From NCBI RefSeq assembly GCF_000430685.1, contig NZ_AUMM01000016.1:1-64000 (forward strand): a stretch of 64,000 nt of DNA. Direction: 5' to 3'. Position 1 is the first letter of the stretch. Every line of letters starts with the position of its first letter. A program made the translations under genes and the position numbers. The notes below the pieces were generated by a model. That model did not search any database. It had not been told where the DNA came from and worked only from the letters and a program-made list of their open reading frames with translations. Shown one piece after another: positions 8,405 to 16,757 of this stretch. This DNA is from Tuberibacillus calidus DSM 17572 (lineage in GTDB: Bacteria > Bacillota > Bacilli > Bacillales > Sporolactobacillaceae).

Positions 8405-9256
8405 GTGGCAAGAAGTTCAGATTGGACAGAAGCAAAACTGAAACGATTTTTGGCGGAGGGTCGGGGGCAAGGTGAACGTGAAAACTACCGCCCTTGGCTG
8501 ACGGTAATGGATATTCCCAGTCGCGGCAGAGCTAGCCGTGTGTTTTCAAGAAAGTGCAACCGTGTGGTGCATCTGCTCACCGACACACAACTTCGATACT
8601 TTTACCTGCTGGAATGGGATGAATCGATATTTGACATCAAGGAACAGTTTCCACTCCTGGATGTGGAAACCATCGTGGATCAAATGGACGAGTCGCTCTT
8701 AAAGCGGCTGAAGGATCCCAAAACGGAAGTGCCGCATGTGATCACCACAACGTTTGTGATGACGGCAAGGGATCAACAAGGCAGGGAAATCCAGTATGCC
8801 CGTGCCATCAAAGATGCCGCCGAATTGGAGAAAAAGGCGACATTGGAGAGATTGGAAATTCAGCGGCGGTATTGGGAGGAACGCCATGTGGATTTTGCCG
8901 TTGTGACCCAGCACGAAATTCCCGTTCAACGGAGCCGCAATATTGAATGGGTGTTGTCTGCCTTGAATGTCGAGGATTACGGTTTTTCCTCAACGCAAAT
9001 TCAAGAATACGCCTCGATTCTACAAGAGAAACTGTTGTCCTCTGACCAAAGGATCCGTACCATCCTGGCTTCCTTTGAAAGGGAGATGAAAGAAGAGGCG
9101 GGAACAGGTCTCCTGGTGTTCAGGTACTTGATCGCTTCCCGACTCATCCAGATCAACATGGATGCAGACATTCAGTTGTCTGCGACACCCAAGGATCTTG
9201 GGCTAAAGGTCAATATGCTTCAGGGAGGGGAGAGGAGATTTGGAGCTGTGCGTTAA
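8405..9256 (+). CDS. tnsA: Tn7-like transposition protein TnsA, catalytic residues altered
   Basis: A 283-residue TnsA homologue, near the usual length. In Tn7, TnsA is the restriction-endonuclease-like subunit that cuts the 5' strands at the transposon ends, in a complex with TnsB. The match to Tn7 is clear (GRGQG, PWLTV, LLEWDESIFDIKEQFPLL, LERLEIQRRYW). Recalled Tn7 residue Glu63 (SDLE) aligns with Gln62 here (TDTQ), and Asp114 (MSTDF) aligns with Thr116 (TTTF); Lys132 aligns with Lys136 (AIKDAAEL). Two of three active-site residues thus appear lost, while the C-terminal TnsC-binding part is kept. GTG start with GGAGGTG upstream; overlaps tnsB by 17 bases. Confidence 0.9.
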   Translation: MARSSDWTEAKLKRFLAEGRGQGERENYRPWLTVMDIPSRGRASRVFSRKCNRVVHLLTDTQLRYFYLLEWDESIFDIKEQFPLLDVETIVDQMDESLLKRLKDPKTEVPHVITTTFVMTARDQQGREIQYARAIKDAAELEKKATLERLEIQRRYWEERHVDFAVVTQHEIPVQRSRNIEWVLSALNVEDYGFSSTQIQEYASILQEKLLSSDQRIRTILASFEREMKEEAGTGLLVFRYLIASRLIQINMDADIQLSATPKDLGLKVNMLQGGERRFGAVR

Positions 9257-11378
9257 CACGGTCATCCGCTATGTCGGTGACCAGCGGCTTGAACGCATCC
9301 TTTGGATCGATGCGGAACAAAAAGCATGCTTTGTCATCGACATTCAAGGCAGGGAATTTCCAAAAAGCCGTTGGCTGGAGGAAATTCAATACGGCATTGA
9401 ACAAGGCTTGATCGTAATGGAAGAATCCGATCCTTGGGCTTGCTTTGTTGATCCGCAAATGATGTCTGCCAAGGAAAAAGAGAAGTGGGATAAGGATTGG
9501 CAAATTGTTCAGGCGATTGCTTCGAAAGATTTTGAACCGCAAATCTTTGTTTCAGCCGAACGGTCGAAGCTCATTCGCCAGGCGGCGGAGAGGTTTGGAT
9601 TGTCGGAAAAGCAGATTGGGAGAATCCTCAAAAGATATTGGAGCCGAGGCAAAACCAAGCTGGCGGTATTGCCCGATTTTGCCAACCGCGGCGGGAGGGG
9701 AAAAGAACGGAAGCAGACGGCAAGGAAACGGGGCAGGCCCAAAAAGTTTGATTCCATCTACGGGGAAATGAATGTGAGCGAAGAGGTCAAAAAGATTTTT
9801 CGGATTGCTCTGGACAAATATTACTATAAAGCCAATCGCCCCTCCCTCCGCTGGGCGTATGAACAAATGTTGAAGGAATATTGCTCAGAGGTTCGCAAAC
9901 TGGACAACGGAGTCGAGCTTCCCGTCATGGAAAGCGGCACGGCGATTCCTTCGTTTTCACAGTTCCGATACTGGTTTCGCAAATGGCGGGATTTGAAAAA
10001 AGAAATCTCCTTGCGGGAGAGTGCAAAAAAGTTCCATCAACGGTACCGCCCCGTTTTGGGTTCCACTCAGCAGGATGTGTTTGGTCCAGGATCCGTCTAT
10101 CAAATCGATGCAACGGTTGCCGATGTTTATTTGGTCAGTTCATTTGACCGCACAAAAATTATTGGGCGTCCTGTGCTGTACCTGGTGATGGACGGGTACA
10201 GCCGAATGATTGCGGGTCTATACGTTGGGCTGGAGGGTCCAAGCTGGCAAGGAGCGATGATGGCGTTGAAACATGCGTGCGAATCGAAGGTGGAATGGTG
10301 CCGTCAATTTGGGATTGAGATCCGTGAAGAAGATTGGCCATGCGTGTATTTGCCTGAATCGATTTTGGCGGACAGAGGAGAACTGCTTTCCGACAAGGCG
10401 TTGTCCATCATCGAGCATTTGCAAATTGCGGTGAAAAACACTTCCCCGTATCGCCCCGACTGGAAAGCAGTGGTGGAAAAACATTTTGACCTCATTCAAA
10501 CGCATGTAAAACCGTTTTTGCCTGGAGCAATTCAAGAGGACTTTCAGGAGCGGGGAGCCAAAGATTATCGGCTGAACGCCACACTTACCATCCCAGAGTT
10601 CACGCAAATCCTCATTAAATGTGTGTTGTACTACAATAATCGACATTATTTGACAGGATACCAGCGGGATGCTGAACAGATTGCACAAGATGTTCAGCCA
10701 ATTCCCATTCAACTTTGGAACTTTGGCATCCAGCACCGTTCGGGAAGGCTCCGCAGGGTGTCGGAAGATGTTTTGCGTTTCAATCTGTTGCCGACGGCGG
10801 AAGCGACGGTGACGCCTGGCGGCATCCGTTTCCAAGGCATGTATTACAGTTGTCCTACAGCGTTGAAGGAAAAATGGTTTGTTCATGCTCGCACACATGG
10901 CACACGAAAGTTGGTTGTTTCTTTCGACCCGCGGAATGTCAGCCAGATATTTTTGCGGTTAGGCCGAACATCGTACGATGTGTGCAATTTGCTGGAGTCC
11001 CAGGCTCGGTATCGCAATCTAAGTCTGGAAGACGTGAACTACCTGCTTGCATGGGAGAAATATAATCAGGCGACATCGCAAGACCTGGAATTGCGGGAGC
11101 GAATAACGCTGGCGGCGGAAATTGAGGCGATTGTCGTAGAAGCCAGGAAGAAAACCCATGCAGAATCCATTCCTATGTCCAAATCTCAAAAACTGAGGGA
11201 CATTCGAGAGAACAGGCGGCAAGAGAAAGAACGAAACCGAAAACAGGAAAGTTTTTCGTTGGTGAGATCTTCAGCAAGTGAACGTGTGGTACAGCGGAAT
11301 GAGGAGGAACAAGACGAACGAAGCTATTTTGGATTATTGAAGCAAAAACAGGAGGATGCGTTTTGTGGAGATCGTTAG
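9240..11378 (+). CDS. tnsB: Tn7-like transposase TnsB (DDE)
   Basis: A 712-residue transposase of the Mu/Tn7/IS21 rve family, the subunit that binds the ends and performs 3'-end cutting and strand transfer. The catalytic triad is visible: Asp290 in YQIDATVAD, Asp378 in LADRGE and Glu413 in VVEKHFD, with 34 residues between the last two. N-terminal helix-turn-helix domains (about residues 95-170) precede it, with a basic linker RGRPKK near residue 165. A beta-barrel Mu C-terminal domain (about 500-600) and a charged tail that would contact TnsC follow. TTG start after GGAGAGG, overlapping tnsA. All catalytic residues are intact, unlike in TnsA. Confidence 0.93.
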   Translation: MELCVNTVIRYVGDQRLERILWIDAEQKACFVIDIQGREFPKSRWLEEIQYGIEQGLIVMEESDPWACFVDPQMMSAKEKEKWDKDWQIVQAIASKDFEPQIFVSAERSKLIRQAAERFGLSEKQIGRILKRYWSRGKTKLAVLPDFANRGGRGKERKQTARKRGRPKKFDSIYGEMNVSEEVKKIFRIALDKYYYKANRPSLRWAYEQMLKEYCSEVRKLDNGVELPVMESGTAIPSFSQFRYWFRKWRDLKKEISLRESAKKFHQRYRPVLGSTQQDVFGPGSVYQIDATVADVYLVSSFDRTKIIGRPVLYLVMDGYSRMIAGLYVGLEGPSWQGAMMALKHACESKVEWCRQFGIEIREEDWPCVYLPESILADRGELLSDKALSIIEHLQIAVKNTSPYRPDWKAVVEKHFDLIQTHVKPFLPGAIQEDFQERGAKDYRLNATLTIPEFTQILIKCVLYYNNRHYLTGYQRDAEQIAQDVQPIPIQLWNFGIQHRSGRLRRVSEDVLRFNLLPTAEATVTPGGIRFQGMYYSCPTALKEKWFVHARTHGTRKLVVSFDPRNVSQIFLRLGRTSYDVCNLLESQARYRNLSLEDVNYLLAWEKYNQATSQDLELRERITLAAEIEAIVVEARKKTHAESIPMSKSQKLRDIRENRRQEKERNRKQESFSLVRSSASERVVQRNEEEQDERSYFGLLKQKQEDAFCGDR

Positions 11379-12993
11379 ATTGCCAAACGGAACGGAAGCG
11401 GTTGTTGCGGAGTATCACAAGCAGGTCATTCCAGATTTTGCGGGCAATCCATGGATCGAGGCGTTGCCAGACATTTTATCGCCTGAACAGGTGATCGAAG
11501 CATTGTCCAGTTATCCGCCGATGGATTCGTTGGAAAGACAGTTGGAACCGCATCTTCGCATTCACCTGATCCCGCAACGGTTTTCCCAATACTTTCAGCC
11601 TCTGGAACAACATCTGGTGCTTTATGATGCGATTTCGTCAATGATTCGGGGCGGATATGCGGAACGCAATCCGCTTTCGCCGTGCGTCATCAGGCGATTA
11701 TCCCAAACCGAGGACGCAGGGCATAGGGGCAATGTTTATCAGCCGCATTCGACTGCCAAAAGCATGGCGTTGATTGGCATTTCGGGTTCGGGGAAAACCA
11801 GCTCGCTGAACAGAATCCTTGCTCTCTTCCCGCAAGTAATCGTTCATTCCGAGTATCAGGGACAAGACTTTCCCAGATACCAGGTCACGCATATTCGTTT
11901 GGAGGCCCCATATGACGGGAGCCTAAAGGCTTTATGCTTGCAATTGTTTTCCGCCATCGATACGCTTTTGGGAACGCAGTATCTGGAGAGGTACGGAAAC
12001 GGAAAATGGTCAACGAACGTGATGATCCCGATTTTGTCCCGACTGTTGCAAAACATGGGAACAGGAATCTTGGTAGTGGACGAGATTCAACATTTAAGTC
12101 TCGCCAGAAGCGGCGGTTCCGCCCAAGTGCTCAATTTTTTCACGACCCTGATCAACACCGCCCAAATCCCTGTCCTGCTCGTGGGCACACCGAAAAGTTT
12201 GAAGGTGCTCACCTCGGAATTTCGCCAGGCACGACGAAGCTTAAGCGGTTATGGCAGTTTTCTGTGGGATCGTTTGAAAAAAGATGAAAACTGGGCATTG
12301 TTTCTGTCAGGATTGTGGCAGTATCAGTGGACAAGGCACGTGGAGGGGCTGACACAGGAATTGTCCGACGTCATGTACGAGGAGACGCAAGGGATTCCCG
12401 ACGTGGCGGTTAAGTTATTTACAACGGTTCAGGTTCGGGCGATCGTCACGGGAAAGGAAAGAATTACTACCAGTCTGATTCGCAAAGTGGCTAACGAGCA
12501 ATTGAGGATCATTCGTCCGATGCTTGACGCGTTAAGAAATGGCCGTAGGACACAGTTGCTGGATTATGAGGACATTGTCGTTCCCGATGTGGAAGAATTT
12601 ATTCAAAGGGAGCGAATTCAAATCGATGTGCAAACTTTTGTCCAGGAGGCACGAAAACGAACTGAATCGAGGCAAGAACAAATTGTGCGGGTGAAAGACG
12701 AAGCAATTATCAGGCTTCAGTTATTGGGGATTTCCGAACGACAGGCTTCAGAACTGGTGAAAACCGTTTTAACCGAGCAACCGAATGCTTCCGATGTCAA
12801 TGAAGTCGTCAAGGCGGCTTTTCAATTATCGATTCAAAAGAAACAGGACAGACAGGGCGGGAAGGTAAACCCTGCGGAAGACGAACGTGACTTGCGGTTG
12901 ATCGTGAAAAAGGGAAAGGAAGAGGGGATGACCGCTTATGATGCCCTGAAACAGGCAGGCGTCATACGGCTCGACAAGTGGTGTGCGGGGTGA
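11365..12993 (+). CDS. tnsC: Tn7-like AAA+ regulator TnsC
   Basis: About 542 residues. This is the ATP-dependent matchmaker that links the target selector to TnsA/TnsB. Walker A GISGSGKT is near residue 140 and Walker B ILVVDEIQHL near residue 230, followed by the sensor-1 segment VLLVGTPKS. The C-terminal 130 residues are helical and charged. The GTG at 11365 is nine bases from GGAGG, whereas the ATG at 11356 directly abuts it; either start overlaps the end of tnsB. tnsD follows six bases after the stop. Confidence 0.92.
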   Translation: MEIVRLPNGTEAVVAEYHKQVIPDFAGNPWIEALPDILSPEQVIEALSSYPPMDSLERQLEPHLRIHLIPQRFSQYFQPLEQHLVLYDAISSMIRGGYAERNPLSPCVIRRLSQTEDAGHRGNVYQPHSTAKSMALIGISGSGKTSSLNRILALFPQVIVHSEYQGQDFPRYQVTHIRLEAPYDGSLKALCLQLFSAIDTLLGTQYLERYGNGKWSTNVMIPILSRLLQNMGTGILVVDEIQHLSLARSGGSAQVLNFFTTLINTAQIPVLLVGTPKSLKVLTSEFRQARRSLSGYGSFLWDRLKKDENWALFLSGLWQYQWTRHVEGLTQELSDVMYEETQGIPDVAVKLFTTVQVRAIVTGKERITTSLIRKVANEQLRIIRPMLDALRNGRRTQLLDYEDIVVPDVEEFIQRERIQIDVQTFVQEARKRTESRQEQIVRVKDEAIIRLQLLGISERQASELVKTVLTEQPNASDVNEVVKAAFQLSIQKKQDRQGGKVNPAEDERDLRLIVKKGKEEGMTAYDALKQAGVIRLDKWCAG

Positions 12994-12999
12994 TGGCGG

Positions 13000-14835
13000 G
13001 TGCTGGTGTTTTTTCCTACCCCCTATCCCGACGAGCTCCTATATTCCGTTTGTGCCCGTTATCGTAAGCGGACAGGAGATCCAAGTCCCAAGAACCTGCT
13101 TCAGGATTTGTTTGGCAAGAACAACGTTCTGGCTTCCGTGGATTTGCCGTCTCATATCGGGGCGTTGGTTGCTCGGCTTCCTGTCGGTTCCAAAATAACG
13201 GCGGATCGATTGGTCATGGAGCATACCATGTATCCTTTTTACTCCGCGTTTCTTCCTCCGCAACAAGCAGAAGCAGTATTTTTGGCGATGGTCGGCGGAA
13301 GCGGCAACAGCGTTTATACCCGTGCGGGGGTGATGGCCAGTTCAATTCGTTCCGCAACGCATTTTCGGTATTGCCCCATTTGCTTTCAGGAAGATTTGGC
13401 TCGGCATGGAGAATTGTATTGGCACCGAATGCATCAAATTCCTGGCTGGGATGTGTGCGTCAAACATGGAACGTGGCTAAACGACAGCAAGGTTGCCCTG
13501 CGGCAAACGAACAAACATGTGTTTGCGGAACCGACAGAAGAAAACTGTCCATTGAATCAGGTTGCGTACATAACGGATTCGGAACTGCTTTCGCATTACC
13601 GTTCCATTGGCAACGGCATTGAAGCCTTGCTCACGCAACGTTTTCCCCATCGTCCGCTCGATTGGTTCCAGAGGCACTTTGAAGCCAAGCTTCGGCAAAA
13701 ACATTATGCTTCTTTTATCAGCGGGAAAGTGGATCAAACCAGACTTCGCCAGGATTTTGTTCGTTATTATGGAGAGGAATTTTTGGAGCGGTTGCAGTCC
13801 AGCTTGCGGGGAGAAAGCAATTGGCTTGCGTCGATGGTCAGAAAACATCGGCGATCCTTCCATCCCTTGCGACACTTGCTTTTGATAAATTTTTTGGGCA
13901 TCTCGCTTGAGGAAATGTTTTATCAGGATGAGCAGTACAAGCCGTTTGGGGATGGACCATGGATTTGTCTGAATCCCGCGGCGGAGCATTATCAACAAAA
14001 GGTGATTACCGATTTAACCGTAAGCACCTGTGAAAAAAACAAGGGAGTGATTGGTACTTTTTCATGTTCCTGCGGTTTCGTTTATACAAGGCGGGCTGGA
14101 GAAAGTGACCCGAACAAAATATCCAGGGTTAAACAATACGGGGAGGTTTGGGAACGCGAATGCCTGCGGCTGGCTAACGAGGGTTTAAGTTTGCGAGAAA
14201 TTGGCCGAAGGCTTCATGCGGATCCCATGACCGTTAAAAAGCACATCAGGGGAAAGGAAGTGAAGGATGGACGGCGGGATCTGGAGCGGGAACGGGATCG
14301 AACCGAGTGGCTTTCCCTTCAACAACAGCATCCGAATTTCTCCAAAACCGAGCTTCGAAAACTGAATCTCGCTCTGTACGCCCGTTTGTATCGCAAGGAT
14401 CGGATTTGGCTCAATGAGCATTCTCCTGAGCCTGCCCAAAAGAAGACCAGGAACATTAGAGTCGATTGGAATCAACGAGACCTTGAAGTGTTGGCGAAAG
14501 TTCAGCATGCCGTAAGTCGAATTTTGGAATCCGACGGAAAGCCCAAAAGACTGACGGTGGGCAGAATTGGGACCATTGCTGGTGTTACGGCCTTGCTGGA
14601 AAAACATATGAATCATCTGCCCAAAACGAAGAAATACCTTGAGCGAACAGTCGAGAGCGAAGAACAGTATCGGTTGCGAAAAATTCACTGGGCCATGGAG
14701 GAGTTGAAACGGCAAGGCGAACCGTTGCAGGAGTGGAAAGTGCTCAGGAAAGCGGGCATTCGCAAGGAACATGCTCCAATGGAGTTTTCCAGGAAACGCG
14801 ATTTGATTTTCGTTGAGAAGCTGGAAGAGATTTGA
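13000..14835 (+). CDS. tnsD: Tn7-like target-site selector TnsD (TniQ family)
   Basis: A 611-residue protein, longer than Tn7 TnsD. It opens with the TniQ signature FPTPYPDELLYSVCARY. The zinc finger follows at residues about 124-158 (YCPICFQEDL, then DVCVKHG). A second Cys cluster (SCSCGF) is near residue 355. An HTH-like segment (LSLREIGRRLHADPMTVKKHI) is near residue 390, and basic regions follow. TnsD proteins bind one chromosomal attachment site and recruit TnsC. Its target cannot be read from the sequence: no glmS, comM or tRNA gene is in the window. GTG start, six bases after tnsC. Confidence 0.88.
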   Translation: MLVFFPTPYPDELLYSVCARYRKRTGDPSPKNLLQDLFGKNNVLASVDLPSHIGALVARLPVGSKITADRLVMEHTMYPFYSAFLPPQQAEAVFLAMVGGSGNSVYTRAGVMASSIRSATHFRYCPICFQEDLARHGELYWHRMHQIPGWDVCVKHGTWLNDSKVALRQTNKHVFAEPTEENCPLNQVAYITDSELLSHYRSIGNGIEALLTQRFPHRPLDWFQRHFEAKLRQKHYASFISGKVDQTRLRQDFVRYYGEEFLERLQSSLRGESNWLASMVRKHRRSFHPLRHLLLINFLGISLEEMFYQDEQYKPFGDGPWICLNPAAEHYQQKVITDLTVSTCEKNKGVIGTFSCSCGFVYTRRAGESDPNKISRVKQYGEVWERECLRLANEGLSLREIGRRLHADPMTVKKHIRGKEVKDGRRDLERERDRTEWLSLQQQHPNFSKTELRKLNLALYARLYRKDRIWLNEHSPEPAQKKTRNIRVDWNQRDLEVLAKVQHAVSRILESDGKPKRLTVGRIGTIAGVTALLEKHMNHLPKTKKYLERTVESEEQYRLRKIHWAMEELKRQGEPLQEWKVLRKAGIRKEHAPMEFSRKRDLIFVEKLEEI

Positions 14836-14927
14836 TAAGATTAAATCTACTCACAGGTTACTCATTAAGGGAAGATGGAAAATGGGTGAGTGTTCAATTC
14901 GCAAAAATAAACATAAAATTCCAATTC

Positions 14928-14956
14928 AACGCTCAGTCGAAAGACTGGGCGTTTTT
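14928..14956 (+). terminator. Rho-independent terminator after tnsD
   Basis: AACGCTCAGTC (14928-14938) pairs with GACTGGGCGTT (14943-14953) with one G-T pair, a GAAA loop and a T-run. It closes the tns transcription unit. Confidence 0.85.
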
Positions 14957-15005
14957 AATTGTGTTTTCTTTGAAACAGGATTAGGTCTGAAAGGGGTGAT
15001 TGCAA

Positions 15006-15137
15006 ATGAAAAAGATGATGGGGAATCTGCAGGATAAACATTGGCTTCAAGATGTCTGCATGGAAATGTTGGCGTGTTTGCTCATGCTTTGTGCTGGCAT
15101 CGAGATCGGCTCTTTTTTCAAGTCGTTGCTGTTTTAG
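15006..15137 (+). CDS. Small single-pass membrane protein
   Basis: A 43-residue frame with AAGGGGTGA eight bases before the ATG. After a charged N-terminus it has one hydrophobic stretch (about residues 20-43, including LACLLMLCAGIEIGSFF), which would span the membrane. It has no recognised family. It is the first gene after the tns terminator and lies 33 bases before the next gene. Confidence 0.55.
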   Translation: MKKMMGNLQDKHWLQDVCMEMLACLLMLCAGIEIGSFFKSLLF

Positions 15138-15170
15138 GGATTGAACATGGTGGATTGGGAGGGAAGGGAA

Positions 15171-15380
15171 ATGATCATTTTTAAGATTAAGGTATCGGAG
15201 GAACTGAGGGAAAAAATCAAGCAAACGGTGCTGGAGCAACTGCATGAGGTGGAAGACGGTGAGCCCTTTGCCATCCTCGATGGGGGGCGGGTTATTGTCG
15301 GTTACAGGCAAGGCGGCAAGGTAGTGATTGAGCAAATCGTGGATAAAGTGCTCGGTCTCGAAGACATGGCGGGAGACTGA
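15171..15380 (+). CDS. Small hypothetical protein
   Basis: A 69-residue protein started at the ATG at 15171, which has GGGAGGGAAGGG upstream. Its pattern is charged helix, then two beta-type strands around a glycine turn (ILDGGRVIVGYRQGGKVVIEQI), then helix. No family is recognised. It lies between the small membrane gene and the diguanylate cyclase, all in one direction. Confidence 0.55.
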   Translation: MIIFKIKVSEELREKIKQTVLEQLHEVEDGEPFAILDGGRVIVGYRQGGKVVIEQIVDKVLGLEDMAGD

Positions 15381-15427
15381 CGAAGGGTCGGTATTTACAA
15401 CCCTTCATAATTCAGGAGGTTCAGGAA

Positions 15428-16297
15428 ATGGATAAAGAAACAGCCGCCCATCATTTCGAAACATCGAAGTTAAAAGAGATCGTGATGCAGTCAAGGGATA
15501 TCATTTACTACTGCCGCATCAAACCAAAGCCGCAAGTGTTGTTTGTCAATGGGGCCTTGGAGCAGTATTTCGGCAGAGGCTCGGTACAACTGTGTTATGA
15601 GCATCCCGAACACATTTACCGTCATTTGCACCCTGATTTCCGTGACATCATCCAGAAAAAATGGAGTGGGGATTTCGACTATGACAAGCCCATCATTCAA
15701 TGTTGGATGGATGAAAATGGACGGGAACGGTGGTTTGAAGAGGTGGCCACGCCTGTTTATGAGAAGGGTGAGCTCGTTGCAATTCATGGTATTCTCCGAA
15801 ACATCGATGGGTGGATCCAGCTCCAGAAAGATCTGGAGTATCGGATCTCGCATGACGCTTTGACGGGGGCTTATAGCAGGGATTATTTTGAGAGATTATT
15901 GAAAAGATACGATAAAGAAGTAGACGTTCCTATGGCAATCATCCTATGCGACCTGGACGAATTGAAAACGGTGAATGATCACTTCGGACACAGGGAAGGG
16001 GATCGACTGATTAAGGAAGCCGCCAAAATACTGATGAATTTTCAGTCGGAAAAAGTGCTTGTTTCAAGAATTGGCGGCGACGAGTTTGCCATCCTGGTCA
16101 TCGAAATGGATTTATCGGAAGTAAAAAAGCTGGTTGAAAAAATGGATGAAGCCATAAATGGCTACAATAACAGGGATTGGCCGATGAAGATGTCCTATGG
16201 ATACGCTTATTCCCATTCGTCCAAAGGGAACATGGAGCAATTGTTTGAGGAGGCGGATCGGAACATGTATATCAATAAATTTGGAAAAAAGGAATGA
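15428..16297 (+). CDS. PAS-GGDEF diguanylate cyclase
   Basis: A 289-residue soluble protein. Residues about 15-130 are a PAS/PAC-like sensor (ending HGILRNIDGWIQ), joined by a short helix to a GGDEF domain (about 135-288). The domain begins HDALTGAYSRDYFE, has the metal/base-binding run DLDELKTVNDHFGHREGD, and the intact RIGGDEFAIL active-site loop. It should make cyclic di-GMP from GTP. No RxxD inhibitory site precedes the loop. No membrane segment or EAL domain is present. AGGAGG stands before the ATG. It is likely transposon cargo or a flanking accessory gene. Confidence 0.9.
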   Translation: MDKETAAHHFETSKLKEIVMQSRDIIYYCRIKPKPQVLFVNGALEQYFGRGSVQLCYEHPEHIYRHLHPDFRDIIQKKWSGDFDYDKPIIQCWMDENGRERWFEEVATPVYEKGELVAIHGILRNIDGWIQLQKDLEYRISHDALTGAYSRDYFERLLKRYDKEVDVPMAIILCDLDELKTVNDHFGHREGDRLIKEAAKILMNFQSEKVLVSRIGGDEFAILVIEMDLSEVKKLVEKMDEAINGYNNRDWPMKMSYGYAYSHSSKGNMEQLFEEADRNMYINKFGKKE

Positions 16298-16347
16298 GGT
16301 TGAGTTAGCAGAAGGGAAGCCCTCATTCCATGGTTCCGTGAAGGTTT

Positions 16348-16493
16348 AACCCCCCTTTCAGTATCTGCCTGTTCATGTTCGTGCTTTAATACGATAAAGC
16401 TCAGACATCATAGAACCGAATCGCCGTAGATTCTGGATGAATACTGCTTAAAATGAATGAACAGGTAAAAATCGTAAAGGGGGGTTATAAAAC
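16348..16493 (+). ncRNA. Structured 5' leader that sequesters the Shine-Dalgarno
   Basis: Outer arms AACCCCCCTTT (16348-16358) and AAAGGGGGGTT (16476-16486) pair perfectly; the second arm is the ribosome binding site of the gene at 16494. Inside lie a second stem, CCTGTTCAT (16368-16376) with ATGAACAGG (16457-16465), and two local hairpins, GCTTTA/TAAAGC (16383-16400) and GAATC/GATTC (16419-16434). This is the form of a junction RNA controlling translation. It matches no riboswitch class that I recognise. Confidence 0.55.
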
Positions 16494-16706
16494 ATGTATG
16501 GTCATCAGTTCTATCGCTTCCCCGTTGAAAGAAGGGTTCAGTTTATCAATACAGAGCTGAACAATGGTCACTATCAGTCGTTGGAGGAATTGGCGGACGA
16601 TATTTTTCTGGATGTCCAAGATATGAAACGTGAACTGAAACTCCATGGATACACCTTTGTGCCAGAGATCAATCAGTTTGTGAAATATGTGGGCACATCA
16701 AAATGA
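16494..16706 (+). CDS. Small putative DNA-binding protein
   Basis: A 70-residue protein. Residues about 25-55 (YQSLEELADDIFLDVQDMKRELKLHGYTF) look like a small helix-turn-helix. The ribosome binding site GGGGGG, nine bases upstream, is base-paired in the leader just described. The family is not known. Confidence 0.6.
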   Translation: MYGHQFYRFPVERRVQFINTELNNGHYQSLEELADDIFLDVQDMKRELKLHGYTFVPEINQFVKYVGTSK

Positions 16707-16757
16707 CTGCCAGTTTAATGGGCTTCTAAAATCAAGGAAAGGGATCTTGTTTGTGGA

